Shown: piece by piece, positions 34,726 to 43,913 of the stretch
Position numbering within the stretch: position 1 is the first letter of the stretch
Layout of the letters: the number at the start of each line of letters is the position of its first letter
Assembly (NCBI GenBank): GCA_947631235.1
Contig: CANRKO010000002.1
Coordinates: forward strand, 124,001-188,000
Reading direction: 5' to 3'
DNA from: an uncultured Clostridia bacterium
Lineage (GTDB): Bacteria > Bacillota > Clostridia > UBA1381
Length of the DNA stretch: 64,000 bases
The notes under the pieces: generated by a model
Seen by the model: only the letters and a program-made list of their open reading frames with translations
What the model was told of the DNA's origin: nothing
The model's database searches: none
Translations under genes and position numbers: made by a program

Positions 34726-34754
34726 TTGAATTTTGACGGCATTTGCGATATAAT
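34726..34754 (+). promoter_or_regulatory. Promoter of the DUF5685-dnaJ-DUF1385-prmC genes
   Basis: TTGAAT (34726-34731) and TATAAT (34749-34754), 17-bp spacer, 42 bp before the ATG. Confidence 0.72.
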
Positions 34755-34796
34755 AATTATTTGGTACAGGCAATTTTAAGATTACGGAGAAAAGCC

Positions 34797-35645
34797 ATGT
34801 TCGGATATATATCAATCTGCAAAGAAGGACTCGGCAGCGGGGACGCGAACGTGTTCCGCGCATACTACTGCGGTCTGTGCAAGGCTGTGGGGCGGGAATG
34901 TTCGCACATTTCGCGGCTGGGACTGAGTTACGACATAACCTTTCTCGCGCTTGTGCTGTCATCCGCGCTTTTTGAGGACGCGGACATAACTGAGGAACGC
35001 TGCGCCGTACACCCGTTCAAAAAACACCCGTGCGTTACAAACGACGCGGCTGTCGAATACGCTGCGCGTGCGGGGGAAATACTGACGTACTTAAAGCTTA
35101 AAGACGACCGTGACGACGAGGGCAGCGTGAAGGCGCGTCTCGCAATGGCTGCGCTCCGCCGAGGCAAGAACAGGGCTGTCGCGAAGAACAAAGAGACGTT
35201 TGATTTTATATCCGACCGACTGTCGGAATTGTCGCTGCTCGAAAAGCAAAGCTGCTCCGAGATTGACGAGGTTGCCGACAAATTCGCGAAAATACTCGAA
35301 TACGTGTTCACACCCGACTTTGTCACGGACGGCGATACGCGGCGGATATTGTCATGGCTCGGCTATAACCTCGGACGGTGGCTGTACGTTATCGACGCGT
35401 ACAACGACATTGAAAAGGATTATAAATCCGGCTCGTACAACGCGTTTCTTCAAAACGCGTCGGTCGGCGCGGAGGAAATAAAAAATCAAATCCGTGAGCG
35501 TGTGGATTTCACTCTCACGCTCACGCTTGAAAATATGGCGTCGGCGCTTGAACTTTTAAATCTTCACAGAAACCGTGCGCTGATAGAAAACATAGTATAT
35601 CAGGGATTAAAGGGGAAACAAAAATCTGTATTGGGAGAGGAATAA
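34797..35645 (+). CDS. DUF5685 family protein
   Basis: A 282-residue protein of unknown function found in Clostridia. It opens MFGYISICKEGLGSGD and has a CGLCKAVG Cys pair near residue 25, further Cys/His in CAVHPFKKHPC, and a largely helical rest with conserved Asp runs (YVIDAYNDIEKDYKSGSYNAF). The Cys/His/Asp pattern could bind metal, but this is inference. ATG 34797 follows ACGGAGAAAAGCC. It abuts the dnaJ-like gene with no gap, and the pair recurs together in related bacteria as far as I recall. Confidence 0.75.
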   Translation: MFGYISICKEGLGSGDANVFRAYYCGLCKAVGRECSHISRLGLSYDITFLALVLSSALFEDADITEERCAVHPFKKHPCVTNDAAVEYAARAGEILTYLKLKDDRDDEGSVKARLAMAALRRGKNRAVAKNKETFDFISDRLSELSLLEKQSCSEIDEVADKFAKILEYVFTPDFVTDGDTRRILSWLGYNLGRWLYVIDAYNDIEKDYKSGSYNAFLQNASVGAEEIKNQIRERVDFTLTLTLENMASALELLNLHRNRALIENIVYQGLKGKQKSVLGEE

Positions 35646-36242
35646 ATGGATCCGTATAAGGTTTTGGGCGTTGACAGAAACGCGGACGAGGAAACAATCA
35701 AACGGGCTTACCGCGAGCTTGTGAAAAAATATCATCCCGACAAGTACGTCAACAATCCGCTTGCCGACTTGGCGGCGGAGAAAATCAAGGAAATAAATAA
35801 GGCGTACGACATGATTATGAACAACCGGGGTGCGGGCGGCTACTCGGGGAATACATCGTCCGGCGGCTACACGGGCGCATCGTCGGGCGGCTACACGGGC
35901 GGCTCGGCGTCGTTTGCGGCTGTGCGGACGCTTATCGCGCAGGGACGCGTAAACGAGGCGGCTGCGATGCTTAACTCATTGCCGCGCACGGCGGAATGGT
36001 ATTACCTTTCGGGGCGCGTACGTATGCAGATGGGCTGGTACGACCAGGCTTTGAGTTTTTTTCAAACGGCTGTAAATATGGAGCCGAACAACGCGGAATA
36101 CATTGACGCACTTCAAAATCTGAGGTCGCGCCGCCAAGAATACACAAACTCCACTCAGGGCGGCGGTATGTGTATGTCGTGCGACCCCTGCACGATGTGT
36201 CTGTGTCTGCAGTGCTGCACGCCGTGGTGCGACCCGTGCTGA
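35646..36242 (+). CDS. J-domain protein with Gly-rich linker, helical repeat and Cys-rich tail
   Basis: A 198-residue Hsp40-like protein. The J domain covers about 1-65 with the HPD signature (KKYHPDKY) that stimulates DnaK. A Gly/Ser linker with SSGGYTG repeats follows (about 68-92), then a TPR-like helical pair (about 95-165: [35 protein letters not shown]), then a 24-residue tail with nine cysteines ending in CDPC. The tail could be a metal site or lipidation target. It is not a classical DnaJ, since the zinc finger and C-terminal domains are absent. ATG follows GGGAGAGGAATAA immediately after DUF5685. Confidence 0.85.
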   Translation: MDPYKVLGVDRNADEETIKRAYRELVKKYHPDKYVNNPLADLAAEKIKEINKAYDMIMNNRGAGGYSGNTSSGGYTGASSGGYTGGSASFAAVRTLIAQGRVNEAAAMLNSLPRTAEWYYLSGRVRMQMGWYDQALSFFQTAVNMEPNNAEYIDALQNLRSRRQEYTNSTQGGGMCMSCDPCTMCLCLQCCTPWCDPC

Positions 36243-36265
36243 TTTTTTCGGAAAGGAAAATCGAT

Positions 36266-37258
36266 ATGAACAATAAAGAACAGCATATAACTTCAATAGG
36301 CGGTCAGGCGGTCATGGAAGGCGTAATGATGCGCGGGCCGTATAAAACAGCCGTGGCGGTGCGCAAGCCCGACGGCGACATAGCCTGCAAGATAGACGAC
36401 AACGGCGTTAAAACGCGCTCGAAATTCTGGCGGCTGCCGATAATACGCGGCTGCGTAAACTTCATAGACAGCCTTGTGATAGGCATGAAGGCGCTCATGT
36501 ACAGCGCCGAATTTGTCGACATTGAGGGCGATGAGGAGGAAGAGGAGAGCAAATTCGACAAGTGGCTGGAGGATAAGCTCGGCGATAAAATAAAGGACGT
36601 GGTAATCTACGCCGCAATCGCGATTTCACTCGTGTTCAGCATCGCAATATTCATGCTTTTGCCGACGTTTATCACAAAAGGCGTCGAGGCTCTCGGCGCA
36701 CTGTCGCCGGCGGTGAACACGGTAACCTCCACAGGCGCGTTCACGAGTATATTCGAGGGCGTTATACGTATGGTGATATTTATCTCGTACCTTGCGCTCG
36801 TGTCACAGATGAAGGATATAAAACGCGTGTTCATGTACCACGGCGCGGAGCATAAAACGATAGCGTGCTACGAAGCGGGCGAGGAGCTTACGCCGGAGAA
36901 CGTGAAGAAATACACGCGTTTCCACCCCAGATGCGGAACAAGCTTTCTGCTGTTCGTAATGATAGTGAGTATACTGCTTTTCGCGCTGCTGCCGCGCTTT
37001 GACGGCTTTAACGCGGCGGTCAGCACGCTTTTAAGAATGAGCACGCGCCTTTTGCTGCTCCCCGTAGTCGCGGGCATATCGTACGAACTTATAAAGTGGG
37101 CGGGCAGGAGCAAAAACAAATGCGTCGGTCTTTTGTCAAAGCCGGGACTGTGGCTCCAAAAACTCACGACACGCGAACCCGACGAAAGCATGATAGAGGT
37201 CGCGATCGAAGCTATGAAACCGTGTATACCCGAGGATAAAGAGGACGACAAATGGTAA
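36266..37258 (+). CDS. DUF1385 family membrane protein (YqhQ-like)
   Basis: A 330-residue protein whose family is common in Firmicutes and often next to prmC/prfA. Seen: the N-terminal signature GGQAVMEGVMMRGPYKTAV, a KSKFW-like segment (RSKFWRLPIIRGCVNFIDSL), hydrophobic helices, and the conserved YHGAEHKTIACYE and TRFHPRCGTSFLL motifs with His, Glu and Cys suited to metal binding. Function is not established. ATG 36266 follows GGAAAGGAAAATCGAT. It overlaps prmC by seven bases. Confidence 0.88.
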   Translation: MNNKEQHITSIGGQAVMEGVMMRGPYKTAVAVRKPDGDIACKIDDNGVKTRSKFWRLPIIRGCVNFIDSLVIGMKALMYSAEFVDIEGDEEEEESKFDKWLEDKLGDKIKDVVIYAAIAISLVFSIAIFMLLPTFITKGVEALGALSPAVNTVTSTGAFTSIFEGVIRMVIFISYLALVSQMKDIKRVFMYHGAEHKTIACYEAGEELTPENVKKYTRFHPRCGTSFLLFVMIVSILLFALLPRFDGFNAAVSTLLRMSTRLLLLPVVAGISYELIKWAGRSKNKCVGLLSKPGLWLQKLTTREPDESMIEVAIEAMKPCIPEDKEDDKW

Positions 37259-38079
37259 TAGACGCTCTTGTAAGATATGTTGCCTCAAAGCTTAAAGACA
37301 ACGCACGGTTCGAGGCTGAGCAGATAGTGATGCACGTTCTCGGTATAGACAGAACGGGGTTCATAACAGATTCAAGCCGCGCCGTTACGGACGACGAAAT
37401 GAGAATAATCAACGAAACGGCGGCTCGGCGTGCAGGTGGTGAGCCGCTTCAATATATTCTCGGCGAAACGGAATTTATGTCGCTGCCGTTTAAAGTGAAC
37501 CGTTCGACGCTCATACCGCGCAGCGACACCGAAACGCTCGTCGAGCACGTTTTGGAACACATGAACGGCAAATCGTGCGAAATTCTTGACATCGGCGCGG
37601 GTACAGGCTGTGTCGGTATAAGTCTCGCGCACTACAACAAAAACGCGCGCGTGACGGAACTTGACATAAGCTTTGACGCGATCAACACGGCGCGTGAAAA
37701 CGCGGGAATAAACGGCGTTTTGGGAAGAACGAAGTTTATAAAAGCCGACATATTAAACAAGATCCCCGACGGCGCGTACGATATTATCGTGTCAAATCCG
37801 CCCTACATCGAAACGGCGGTTATCGGTACGCTGCAGACCGAGGTAAAAGATTACGAGCCGCTTTCCGCGCTCGACGGCGGAGAGGACGGGCTTACGTTTT
37901 ACAGACGCATAACCGAAATCGCCCCGAAAATGCTGAAAAAGGGCGGACTTCTCGCGTTTGAAATCGGCTATAACCAAGGCGAAAACGTAAAAAAACTTAT
38001 GGAAAAAAATTTCAAAGACATAAGGATAATAAAGGATTTGTGCGGCAACGACCGAGTTGTGTCGGGACGCGGCGCATGA
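37252..38079 (+). CDS. prmC: Peptide chain release factor N5-glutamine methyltransferase
   Basis: SAM-dependent enzyme that methylates the GGQ glutamine of release factors. The 275 residues show the N-terminal helical recognition domain (about 1-75), the SAM-binding motif EILDIGAGTGCVGI, and the diagnostic active site IIVSNPPYIE. Its substrate RF2 is encoded elsewhere in this window (prfB, 59-60 kb). The start lies inside the DUF1385 stop region; no Shine-Dalgarno gap is needed because translation is coupled. Confidence 0.95.
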   Translation: MVIDALVRYVASKLKDNARFEAEQIVMHVLGIDRTGFITDSSRAVTDDEMRIINETAARRAGGEPLQYILGETEFMSLPFKVNRSTLIPRSDTETLVEHVLEHMNGKSCEILDIGAGTGCVGISLAHYNKNARVTELDISFDAINTARENAGINGVLGRTKFIKADILNKIPDGAYDIIVSNPPYIETAVIGTLQTEVKDYEPLSALDGGEDGLTFYRRITEIAPKMLKKGGLLAFEIGYNQGENVKKLMEKNFKDIRIIKDLCGNDRVVSGRGA

Positions 38080-38093
38080 CCATAAAAAAACAG

Positions 38094-38122
38094 TTGAAAA
38101 CGACGCTGATAACAGCTATAAT
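38094..38122 (+). promoter_or_regulatory. Sigma-A promoter of lon
   Basis: TTGAAA (38094-38099) and TATAAT (38117-38122), 17-bp spacer, 39 bp before the lon ATG. No CIRCE-like repeat is seen. Confidence 0.8.
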
Positions 38123-38161
38123 ATTTATATCGCTTTATAACAGACATTTGAGGTGGGAAAA

Positions 38162-40471
38162 ATGGAAAACGAATTAAATTATATGCCGGTTGTGCCGATG
38201 CGCGGAATGGTGCTTTTTCCGCACATGACGCTCAACTTCGACGCGGCGCGGACAGCGTCCGTAAAAGCCATTGAAGCCGCAAGCGCGGCAAATTCAACGG
38301 TGTTCCTTACGGCGCAGAAGGATATAAGCGTCGAAGAACCGTCGTTTGCCGACGTGTACGATGTCGGTACGGTCGCGCATATACGTCAGGTAATGCGTAT
38401 GCCGGGCGGCGTGGTGCGCGTGATAGTTCAGGGCGTGCGGCGCGGCATGATCGACTGCGAAATACCGTGCGACGAATATCTGAAGGCGGGCATACTCGAA
38501 TACGAGGACTCTTACTACGATAATGACAATCTCGCGGCGGCGCACAAGAACCGTCTGCGCAAAACTTACGAGGAATACTTCTCGCAGAACCCGCGCCTTA
38601 CAGCCGACAATTTCATGCAGGTAATGTCGGCGCATACGCTTGGCGAACTGTGCGATATTGTAGCCGCCGGCGCGGAGCTTGAAGTTGAAACAAATCAGGA
38701 ATTGCTCGCGGAATTTGACGTGTGCGCGAGAGCGGAAATGCTCACCGCCGCGCTGCAGAACCGCATGGAGGTTTTAAAGCTTGAACGTCAGATAGCCGAG
38801 CGCGTGAAGGAACGGCTCGACAAGAACCAGCGTGAGTACTACCTGCGCGAACAGCTCCACGTCATAGAGGAGGAGCTTGACGGCGGCGGAACGATAAGCG
38901 AGGCTGAAGAGTACGAAAACAGGATAAAGAAACTCAAAACGACGAAGGACACAAAGGAAAAGCTTTTAAAGGAGGTTGACCGTTTCCTTAAAATGCCGCC
39001 CTCGTCGTCGGAGAGCGCGGTTATAAGAAGTTACCTCGACACGGTTCTCGAAATGCCGTGGAACAAGACGACTAAGGAAAACAACGACATACAAAACGCC
39101 CGCGCCGTGCTTGACGAGGATCATTACGGTCTCGACAAGGTGAAGGAGAGAATAGTCGAGTACCTCGCCGTCAGACAGATGACGAACGGCAAAAACAGCG
39201 CGATACTTTGTCTTGTCGGACCTCCGGGCGTGGGTAAAACGTCTGTCGCGAAATCCGTCGCGAGGGCGCTCGGCAGAAAATATGTCCGCATATCGCTCGG
39301 CGGCATACACGACGAAAGCGACATACGCGGTCACAGAAAGACGTACATAGGCGCTATGGAAGGCAGAATAATGGCTGCCATGAAGGAAGCGAAAACGCTT
39401 AACCCCCTCATACTGCTCGACGAGATTGACAAAATGGGCGTCGATTACAAGGGCGACCCGTCAGCCGCGCTTTTGGAGGTGCTTGACTACGAGCAGAACG
39501 GCACGTTCCGCGACCATTACATAGAAGTGCCGTTCGATTTGTCGAAGGTACTGTTCATCACGACCGCGAACACGCTCGACACAGTGTCGCGCCCGCTTTT
39601 GGACAGAATGGAAATAATCGAGCTTACAGGCTACACGAGCGCGGAGAAATTCCATATCGCGAAGGACTATCTCATGCCGAAAACGCTCAAAGCGAACGGT
39701 CTTACCGAAAAACAGCTTACGATCGCCGACAGTGCGCTGCGCGAAATAATCGAGCATTACACGCGTGAAGCGGGCGTGAGAAAGCTGGAGCAGAAGATAG
39801 GAGAGATATGCCGCAAGGCTGCGAAGGAACTTTTGAGTACGCGTAAGCGCGTAATAAAGGTGACGGTAAAGAATTTGGAGGACTTCCTCGGCAAACCCCA
39901 CTACCGCTTTGACATGATGAACGAGCACGACGAGGTCGGCGTGGCGCGCGGACTGGCGTGGACGTCGGTGGGCGGCGACACGCTGTCGATAGAGGTAAAC
40001 GTAATGCCCGGCAGCGGCAAGGTGGAGCTTACGGGTAAGCTCGGCGACGTGATGAAGGAAAGCGCGGTTGCCGCGATAAGCTACATACGCGCAAACGCGA
40101 AGGAACTCAAAGTACCGTCCGACTTCCACAAGAAGTACGACATACATATCCACGTTCCGGAGGGCGCGGTGCCTAAGGACGGGCCTTCGGCGGGCATAAC
40201 CATGGCGACAGCCGTTGTGAGCGCGCTCACGAAAAATCCTGTAAGAAACGACATAGCCATGACGGGCGAGATAACGCTGCGCGGACGCGTGCTGCCGATA
40301 GGCGGACTTAAGGAAAAGTCGCTCGCGGCATACAGGGCGGGTATAAAGGACATAATCATACCCGAGGAAAATAAGCCCGACATTGACGACGTACCCGACG
40401 AGGTGCGCGACAAACTGCATTTCATACCCGTAACAAACATGGATGCGGTGCTCGATAACGCGTTAAGATAA
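38162..40471 (+). CDS. lon: ATP-dependent protease Lon
   Basis: A 769-residue cytoplasmic AAA+ protease that degrades damaged and regulatory proteins. Seen: the N-terminal substrate domain (about 1-200), a coiled-coil-like region, Walker [10 protein letters not shown] (about 357), Walker [10 protein letters not shown], and the C-terminal serine protease domain with [14 protein letters not shown] (catalytic Ser) and the catalytic Lys in [12 protein letters not shown] 38162 is preferred over GTG 38153 because GAGGTGG lies just before it. Length is typical. Confidence 0.97.
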   Translation: MENELNYMPVVPMRGMVLFPHMTLNFDAARTASVKAIEAASAANSTVFLTAQKDISVEEPSFADVYDVGTVAHIRQVMRMPGGVVRVIVQGVRRGMIDCEIPCDEYLKAGILEYEDSYYDNDNLAAAHKNRLRKTYEEYFSQNPRLTADNFMQVMSAHTLGELCDIVAAGAELEVETNQELLAEFDVCARAEMLTAALQNRMEVLKLERQIAERVKERLDKNQREYYLREQLHVIEEELDGGGTISEAEEYENRIKKLKTTKDTKEKLLKEVDRFLKMPPSSSESAVIRSYLDTVLEMPWNKTTKENNDIQNARAVLDEDHYGLDKVKERIVEYLAVRQMTNGKNSAILCLVGPPGVGKTSVAKSVARALGRKYVRISLGGIHDESDIRGHRKTYIGAMEGRIMAAMKEAKTLNPLILLDEIDKMGVDYKGDPSAALLEVLDYEQNGTFRDHYIEVPFDLSKVLFITTANTLDTVSRPLLDRMEIIELTGYTSAEKFHIAKDYLMPKTLKANGLTEKQLTIADSALREIIEHYTREAGVRKLEQKIGEICRKAAKELLSTRKRVIKVTVKNLEDFLGKPHYRFDMMNEHDEVGVARGLAWTSVGGDTLSIEVNVMPGSGKVELTGKLGDVMKESAVAAISYIRANAKELKVPSDFHKKYDIHIHVPEGAVPKDGPSAGITMATAVVSALTKNPVRNDIAMTGEITLRGRVLPIGGLKEKSLAAYRAGIKDIIIPEENKPDIDDVPDEVRDKLHFIPVTNMDAVLDNALR

Positions 40472-40530
40472 TTTTCTTATCGGGTTATCCGCGTTTATAT
40501 TATAAATCAAATCGTGAAGGGAGGTTATAC

Positions 40531-40661
40531 CGGACGGCGGGGGAGCGCCCGACGCTCGTATTTTTTGCGATGGGAACTCGTGTTTCGAGGTGAGAGGGAG
40601 TAATTGAACTCCGACCGTGCGAAAGATTGACTTCTTTCGTAATTTTATTTACGAAATGAGG
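40531..40661 (+). ncRNA. Unassigned structured leader (riboswitch-like) upstream of thiW
   Basis: A 198-bp gap precedes thiW. By eye, CGG-A-CGG (40531-40537) can pair with CCG-A-CCG (40611-40617), closing a junction with three hairpins: GAGCG/CGCTC (40543-40557), CTCG/CGAG (40577-40589) and GGAG/CTCC (40597-40612). Downstream, CGAAAGA/TCTTTCG (40620-40639) followed by a T-rich run competes with TTTCGT/ACGAAA (40635-40656), which ends beside the ribosome binding site. This looks like an aptamer plus switch. It has a TGAGAG...GACC stretch but lacks the TPP pyrophosphate-sensing arm, so I do not call it TPP. Confidence 0.55.
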
Positions 40662-40669
40662 AATTAAAA

Positions 40670-41395
40670 ATGAAAACAAATAAGAAACTTTTGAAAATGA
40701 CGGTACTCGCGATGCTCGTCGCGCTCGGCGTTGTAATATCGCCGATACTGCGCGTCGAGGGAATGTGTCCGATGGCGCACTTTATAAACATCGTCTGCTC
40801 GGTGCTTTTGGGGCCGTACTACTCGCTCGCGTGCGCGACAATGATAGGAATTTTGCGTATGGCGTTCATGGGCATACCGCCGCTGGCGCTTACGGGCGCG
40901 GTATTCGGAGCGTTCCTGTCGGGAATTTTTTACAGAACGTCCAAGGGCAATCTTTTAATGGCGGTACTCGGCGAGGTAATAGGAACGGGAATTATCGGCG
41001 CGATCGTGTCGTACCCCGTAATGTCGCTTTTGTGGGGTAAGGAAGGACTTACGATGTTCTTCTACGTGCCGTCGTTCATATGCGGAACGCTCATAGGCGG
41101 AAGTATAGCGTTCGCGTTTTTGAAAAAGCTGTCGTCGGCGGGTGCGCTCACGCGTTTCCAGACCGCGCTCGGCTCACCGGTTTACGAGTATAAGGGCAGC
41201 ATAATCGGCAACGCTGTTTCCATAGCCGCGATAGGAGTTATATTATTTGTTGTTATAAATTTGGCAAAGGATTTGTTCAAGATAAATTTCACCGCCATGC
41301 CTTACATAACATACGGCATACTCGGCGCGTTCGTGCTTGCGGCGCTCGTGTACACGGCGGTAAAGGTACTCGGGAGAAAGACGAATGAAGGCTGA
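40670..41395 (+). CDS. thiW: ThiW, energy-coupling-factor S component for thiazole/thiamine precursor
   Basis: A 241-residue membrane protein with about six helices. It matches ThiW, the substrate-binding S subunit of an ECF transporter thought to import hydroxyethylthiazole. The N-terminal KLLKMTVLAMLVALGVVISP and SPILRVEGMCPMAHFINIV are typical. The shared ECF ATPase and T module must come from elsewhere. ATG 40670 has GAGG at 40658-40661. It is the first gene of thiW-thiM-thiE-thiD and its stop overlaps thiM, so uptake and phosphorylation of the thiazole are coupled. Confidence 0.9.
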   Translation: MKTNKKLLKMTVLAMLVALGVVISPILRVEGMCPMAHFINIVCSVLLGPYYSLACATMIGILRMAFMGIPPLALTGAVFGAFLSGIFYRTSKGNLLMAVLGEVIGTGIIGAIVSYPVMSLLWGKEGLTMFFYVPSFICGTLIGGSIAFAFLKKLSSAGALTRFQTALGSPVYEYKGSIIGNAVSIAAIGVILFVVINLAKDLFKINFTAMPYITYGILGAFVLAALVYTAVKVLGRKTNEG

Positions 41396-42200
41396 CGAAA
41401 TATACGGCATAACGGAGAGGATAAGGGGAAAATCACCCCTTATCCACTCCATAACAAACCCAATATCCATAAACCAGTGCGCGAACGCTTTGCTCGCGGT
41501 CGGCGCGAGACCGATAATGGCTGAGCATCCGCGCGAGGTACGCGAGATTACGGAAACTGCCGACGCGCTGTACCTCAATCTCGGCAACATCACCGACGCG
41601 CGTATGGAGTCGATGATGATTTCGGTAAAAACGGCTAAAGAAAAAAATATCCCCGTAACGCTCGACCTTGTGGGCGTCGCCTGCTCGACACTTAGGAGGG
41701 ATTACGCGTCGGAGCTTATAAGCGCGAACGTTCCGACGATTATAAAGGGCAACTATTCAGAAATAACAGCCATGTCACAAATCGGCTACACGAGCGCGGG
41801 TGTTGACGCGGACGGCTCGCTAACCATGGAGAGCGTCACGGAGGTTGCCGCAAACTTAGCCGATAAATTTAACACGGTCGTACTTGCGAGCGGTAAAACA
41901 GATATAATATGCTGCGGCGGACGCGTTCTTTACGCGCATAACGGCACGCCGCAGCTTTCACGCGTGACCGGTACGGGCTGTATTTTGGGCGCGCTCGCGT
42001 CGTGCTGCGCGGCTGTAACGGGCGGCTTTGACGCCGCCGCGTCGGCTTGCGCCTTGCTCGGTATAAGCGGCGAAATGTCCGAAACCGATAAGGGTGGCGG
42101 TACGTTCATGGTAAATCTGATTGACAATCTCACGACGCTCAATGCGGAGCGCATAAAAGAGCGTTTGAATATCGAGGAGGCTGCGCATGGAAAAGTTTAA
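41385..42200 (+). CDS. thiM: Hydroxyethylthiazole kinase
   Basis: A 271-residue ribokinase-like enzyme phosphorylating 4-methyl-5-(2-hydroxyethyl)thiazole. Seen: PLIHSITNPISINQCANALLA at the N-terminus, ARPIMAEHPREV, TLDLVGVACS, PTIIKGNYSEI, and the C-terminal anion-hole motif RVTGTGCILGALASCC. It overlaps both thiW (11 bases) and thiE (14 bases). With ThiW upstream, this indicates salvage of thiazole. Confidence 0.96.
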   Translation: MKADEIYGITERIRGKSPLIHSITNPISINQCANALLAVGARPIMAEHPREVREITETADALYLNLGNITDARMESMMISVKTAKEKNIPVTLDLVGVACSTLRRDYASELISANVPTIIKGNYSEITAMSQIGYTSAGVDADGSLTMESVTEVAANLADKFNTVVLASGKTDIICCGGRVLYAHNGTPQLSRVTGTGCILGALASCCAAVTGGFDAAASACALLGISGEMSETDKGGGTFMVNLIDNLTTLNAERIKERLNIEEAAHGKV

Positions 42201-42834
42201 CCCGCTTTTGTACGTCATAACCGACAGCGAAAACTTCACCGAGGACGAATTTCTTCACCGCGTCGAGCAGTCGCTCATTGGCGGCGCAACGCTTATGCAG
42301 CTGCGCGAAAAGAACCGCGGCGGACTTGAATATTACCGTCTCGCGAAAAGGGTTCACGAGATAACGGCAAGGTACAACGTGCCGCTTATAATAGACGACA
42401 GGCTTGACGTCGCGCTCGCGGCGGGCTGCGAGGGCGTACATCTCGGACAGAGCGACCTGCCCGTGGACGCAGCGCGTAAAATCGCGGGCGGCAAGTTTAT
42501 AATCGGCGCGACCGCGAAAACTGTAGAGCAAGCCGAAACCGCGTACCGCATGGGCGCGGACTACCTCGGTTCGGGCGCGGTGTACCCGACGACAACGCAC
42601 GTCGTGACGCGCATAACGCCGGTGGAAACGATCGACGCGATATGCCGCGCCGTGCCTATCCCCGTGAACGCGATAGGCGGTCTTACGAAGGACAATCTCG
42701 GCGTTCTCGAAGGCGTGGGCATAAAAGGCGTGTGCGTCGTGTCGGCTGTGATGAAGGCGGACGACGTACAAAACGCGGCACGCGAGCTTTTACGCGCCGC
42801 GAACGCGCTTATAAACGGCAAAACGGAGGGTTAA
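42187..42834 (+). CDS. thiE: Thiamine-phosphate synthase
   Basis: A 215-residue TIM-barrel enzyme joining HMP-pyrophosphate and thiazole phosphate to thiamine phosphate. Seen: LYVITDSENF, LMQLREKNRGG, the pyrophosphate site IIDDRLDVALAAGCEGVHLG, IIGATAKTVEQA, and the C-terminal PVNAIGGLTKDN and VVSAVM. The family usually has GASAHT where this reads GATAKT, a mild variation. Followed by thiD after two bases. Confidence 0.95.
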   Translation: MEKFNPLLYVITDSENFTEDEFLHRVEQSLIGGATLMQLREKNRGGLEYYRLAKRVHEITARYNVPLIIDDRLDVALAAGCEGVHLGQSDLPVDAARKIAGGKFIIGATAKTVEQAETAYRMGADYLGSGAVYPTTTHVVTRITPVETIDAICRAVPIPVNAIGGLTKDNLGVLEGVGIKGVCVVSAVMKADDVQNAARELLRAANALINGKTEG

Positions 42835-42836
42835 AT

Positions 42837-43628
42837 ATGAAAACTGCGCTTACGATAGCCGGCAGCGACAGCAGCGGCGGTGCGGGTGTTCAGGCGGACA
42901 TAAAAACGATGAGCGCCCACGGCGTTTACGCAATGAGCGCAATAACGGCTCTAACTGCCCAGAACACAACGGGCGTGCGCGGCATATACGAGGTAACGCC
43001 CGAATTTCTCAAAATGCAGACTGACGCGGTATTCGAGGACATTTACCCCGACGCGGTAAAAATCGGGATGGTGTCGTCCGCGCCGCTTGCGGAGGTGATA
43101 GCCGAACGGCTCATATTTTACGGCGCGAAAAATATAGTCATAGACCCCGTAATGGTCGCGACAAGCGGCTCAAATCTTACGGATAACGACGCGATTTCTG
43201 TGCTGCGCGAAAGACTGTTCCCCCGCGCCGCGCTCATAACGCCGAATATACCCGAAACCGAAACGCTCAGCGGCATGAAAATAACGTCCGCCGCCGATAT
43301 GGAAAAAGCGGGCGCAAAAATATGCTCGCAATGCGGCTGCGCGGTACTCGTAAAAGGCGGTCACAGCGTGAACGACGCGAGCGACCTTCTGTGCGAAAAC
43401 GGCATTTTCACATGGTTTCACGGCGAGAGGATAGACAACCCCAATACCCACGGCACGGGCTGTACGCTCTCGTCGGCGATAGCGTCGAATTTGGCAAAGG
43501 GTTACGCGCTCGCCGATGCGGTAAAACGCGCGAAAGAATATATATCCGCCGCGCTTGCCGACGGTCTCAACCTCGGCACAGGCAGCGGGCCTATGAATCA
43601 TATGTTTGCCGTTAGCCTCCCTTGTTAA
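42837..43628 (+). CDS. thiD: Hydroxymethylpyrimidine/phosphomethylpyrimidine kinase
   Basis: A 263-residue kinase that phosphorylates HMP and HMP-P. Seen: the N-terminal AGSDSSGGAGVQADIKTM, VIDPVMVATSG, the C-terminal HGTGCTLSSAIAS anion hole, and VLVKGGH. The frame is open upstream into thiE, but ATG 42837 after GGAGGG is the start. The last five codons (VSLPC) and the TAA lie within a hairpin repeat that begins about 43615, so the native C-terminus has been replaced by repeat sequence. Confidence 0.95.
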   Translation: MKTALTIAGSDSSGGAGVQADIKTMSAHGVYAMSAITALTAQNTTGVRGIYEVTPEFLKMQTDAVFEDIYPDAVKIGMVSSAPLAEVIAERLIFYGAKNIVIDPVMVATSGSNLTDNDAISVLRERLFPRAALITPNIPETETLSGMKITSAADMEKAGAKICSQCGCAVLVKGGHSVNDASDLLCENGIFTWFHGERIDNPNTHGTGCTLSSAIASNLAKGYALADAVKRAKEYISAALADGLNLGTGSGPMNHMFAVSLPC

Positions 43629-43730
43629 AGGGAGGGGGACCGCCGAAGGCGGTGGAGGGATTCATAATTAAAATAGAAAAGGAATCCCCCAGTCACGCTC
43701 CGCGTGACAGCCCCCTTTGACAAGGGGACC
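43615..43730. repeat. Family C-like hairpin repeat, variant copy
   Basis: A 116-bp element bounded by GCCTCCCTTGTTAAAGGGAG and CCCCCTTTGACAAGGGG hairpins. Inside are ACCGCC/GGCGGT and GTCACGC/GCGTGAC stem-loops and mirror-related GGGATTC/GGAATCCC parts. The architecture matches the copies at 53246-53356 and 57998-58138, but the sequence has diverged. It supplies the stop codon of thiD and probably its terminator. Confidence 0.8.
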
Positions 43731-43777
43731 TCACTTCGGGTGACCATTGGTCGCCCGATATAGACACATTGAAAAAC

Positions 43778-43802
43778 GGGCGACCGCAAGGGTCGCCCCT
43801 AC
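43778..43802. repeat. Family A repeat, single copy
   Basis: A 25-bp GGGCGACC...GGTCGCCCCTAC unit identical in plan to 1846-1870. The 285-bp gap 43629-43913 otherwise holds the C-like repeat before it and a sigma-A promoter after it. Confidence 0.85.
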
Positions 43803-43842
43803 TTTTTATTCCCCAAATTTCCAATTATTTTCCCGCCCCGTA

Positions 43843-43871
43843 TTGCAAAATCCGCGAATTTATTATATAAT
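43843..43871 (+). promoter_or_regulatory. Promoter of the HerA-like ATPase gene
   Basis: TTGCAA (43843-43848) and TATAAT (43866-43871), 17-bp spacer, 42 bp before the ATG. Confidence 0.78.
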
Positions 43872-43913
43872 TACTGTGTATAGCATACACGGATGCGAAC
43901 GGAGGGATATTTA

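Noticed and set aside
36170-36265. DUF1385 protein starting inside dnaJ
   Set aside because: The upstream frame overlaps the Cys-rich tail of the J protein; ATG 36266 has a strong Shine-Dalgarno and the family N-terminus.
40500-40669. TPP riboswitch upstream of thiW
   Set aside because: TGAGAG...GACC resembles one arm, but the second arm (TGAACC...TAATxCC...TAGGGA) is missing and the 5' half does not fit; a true TPP element is present at 45535-45613 for comparison.
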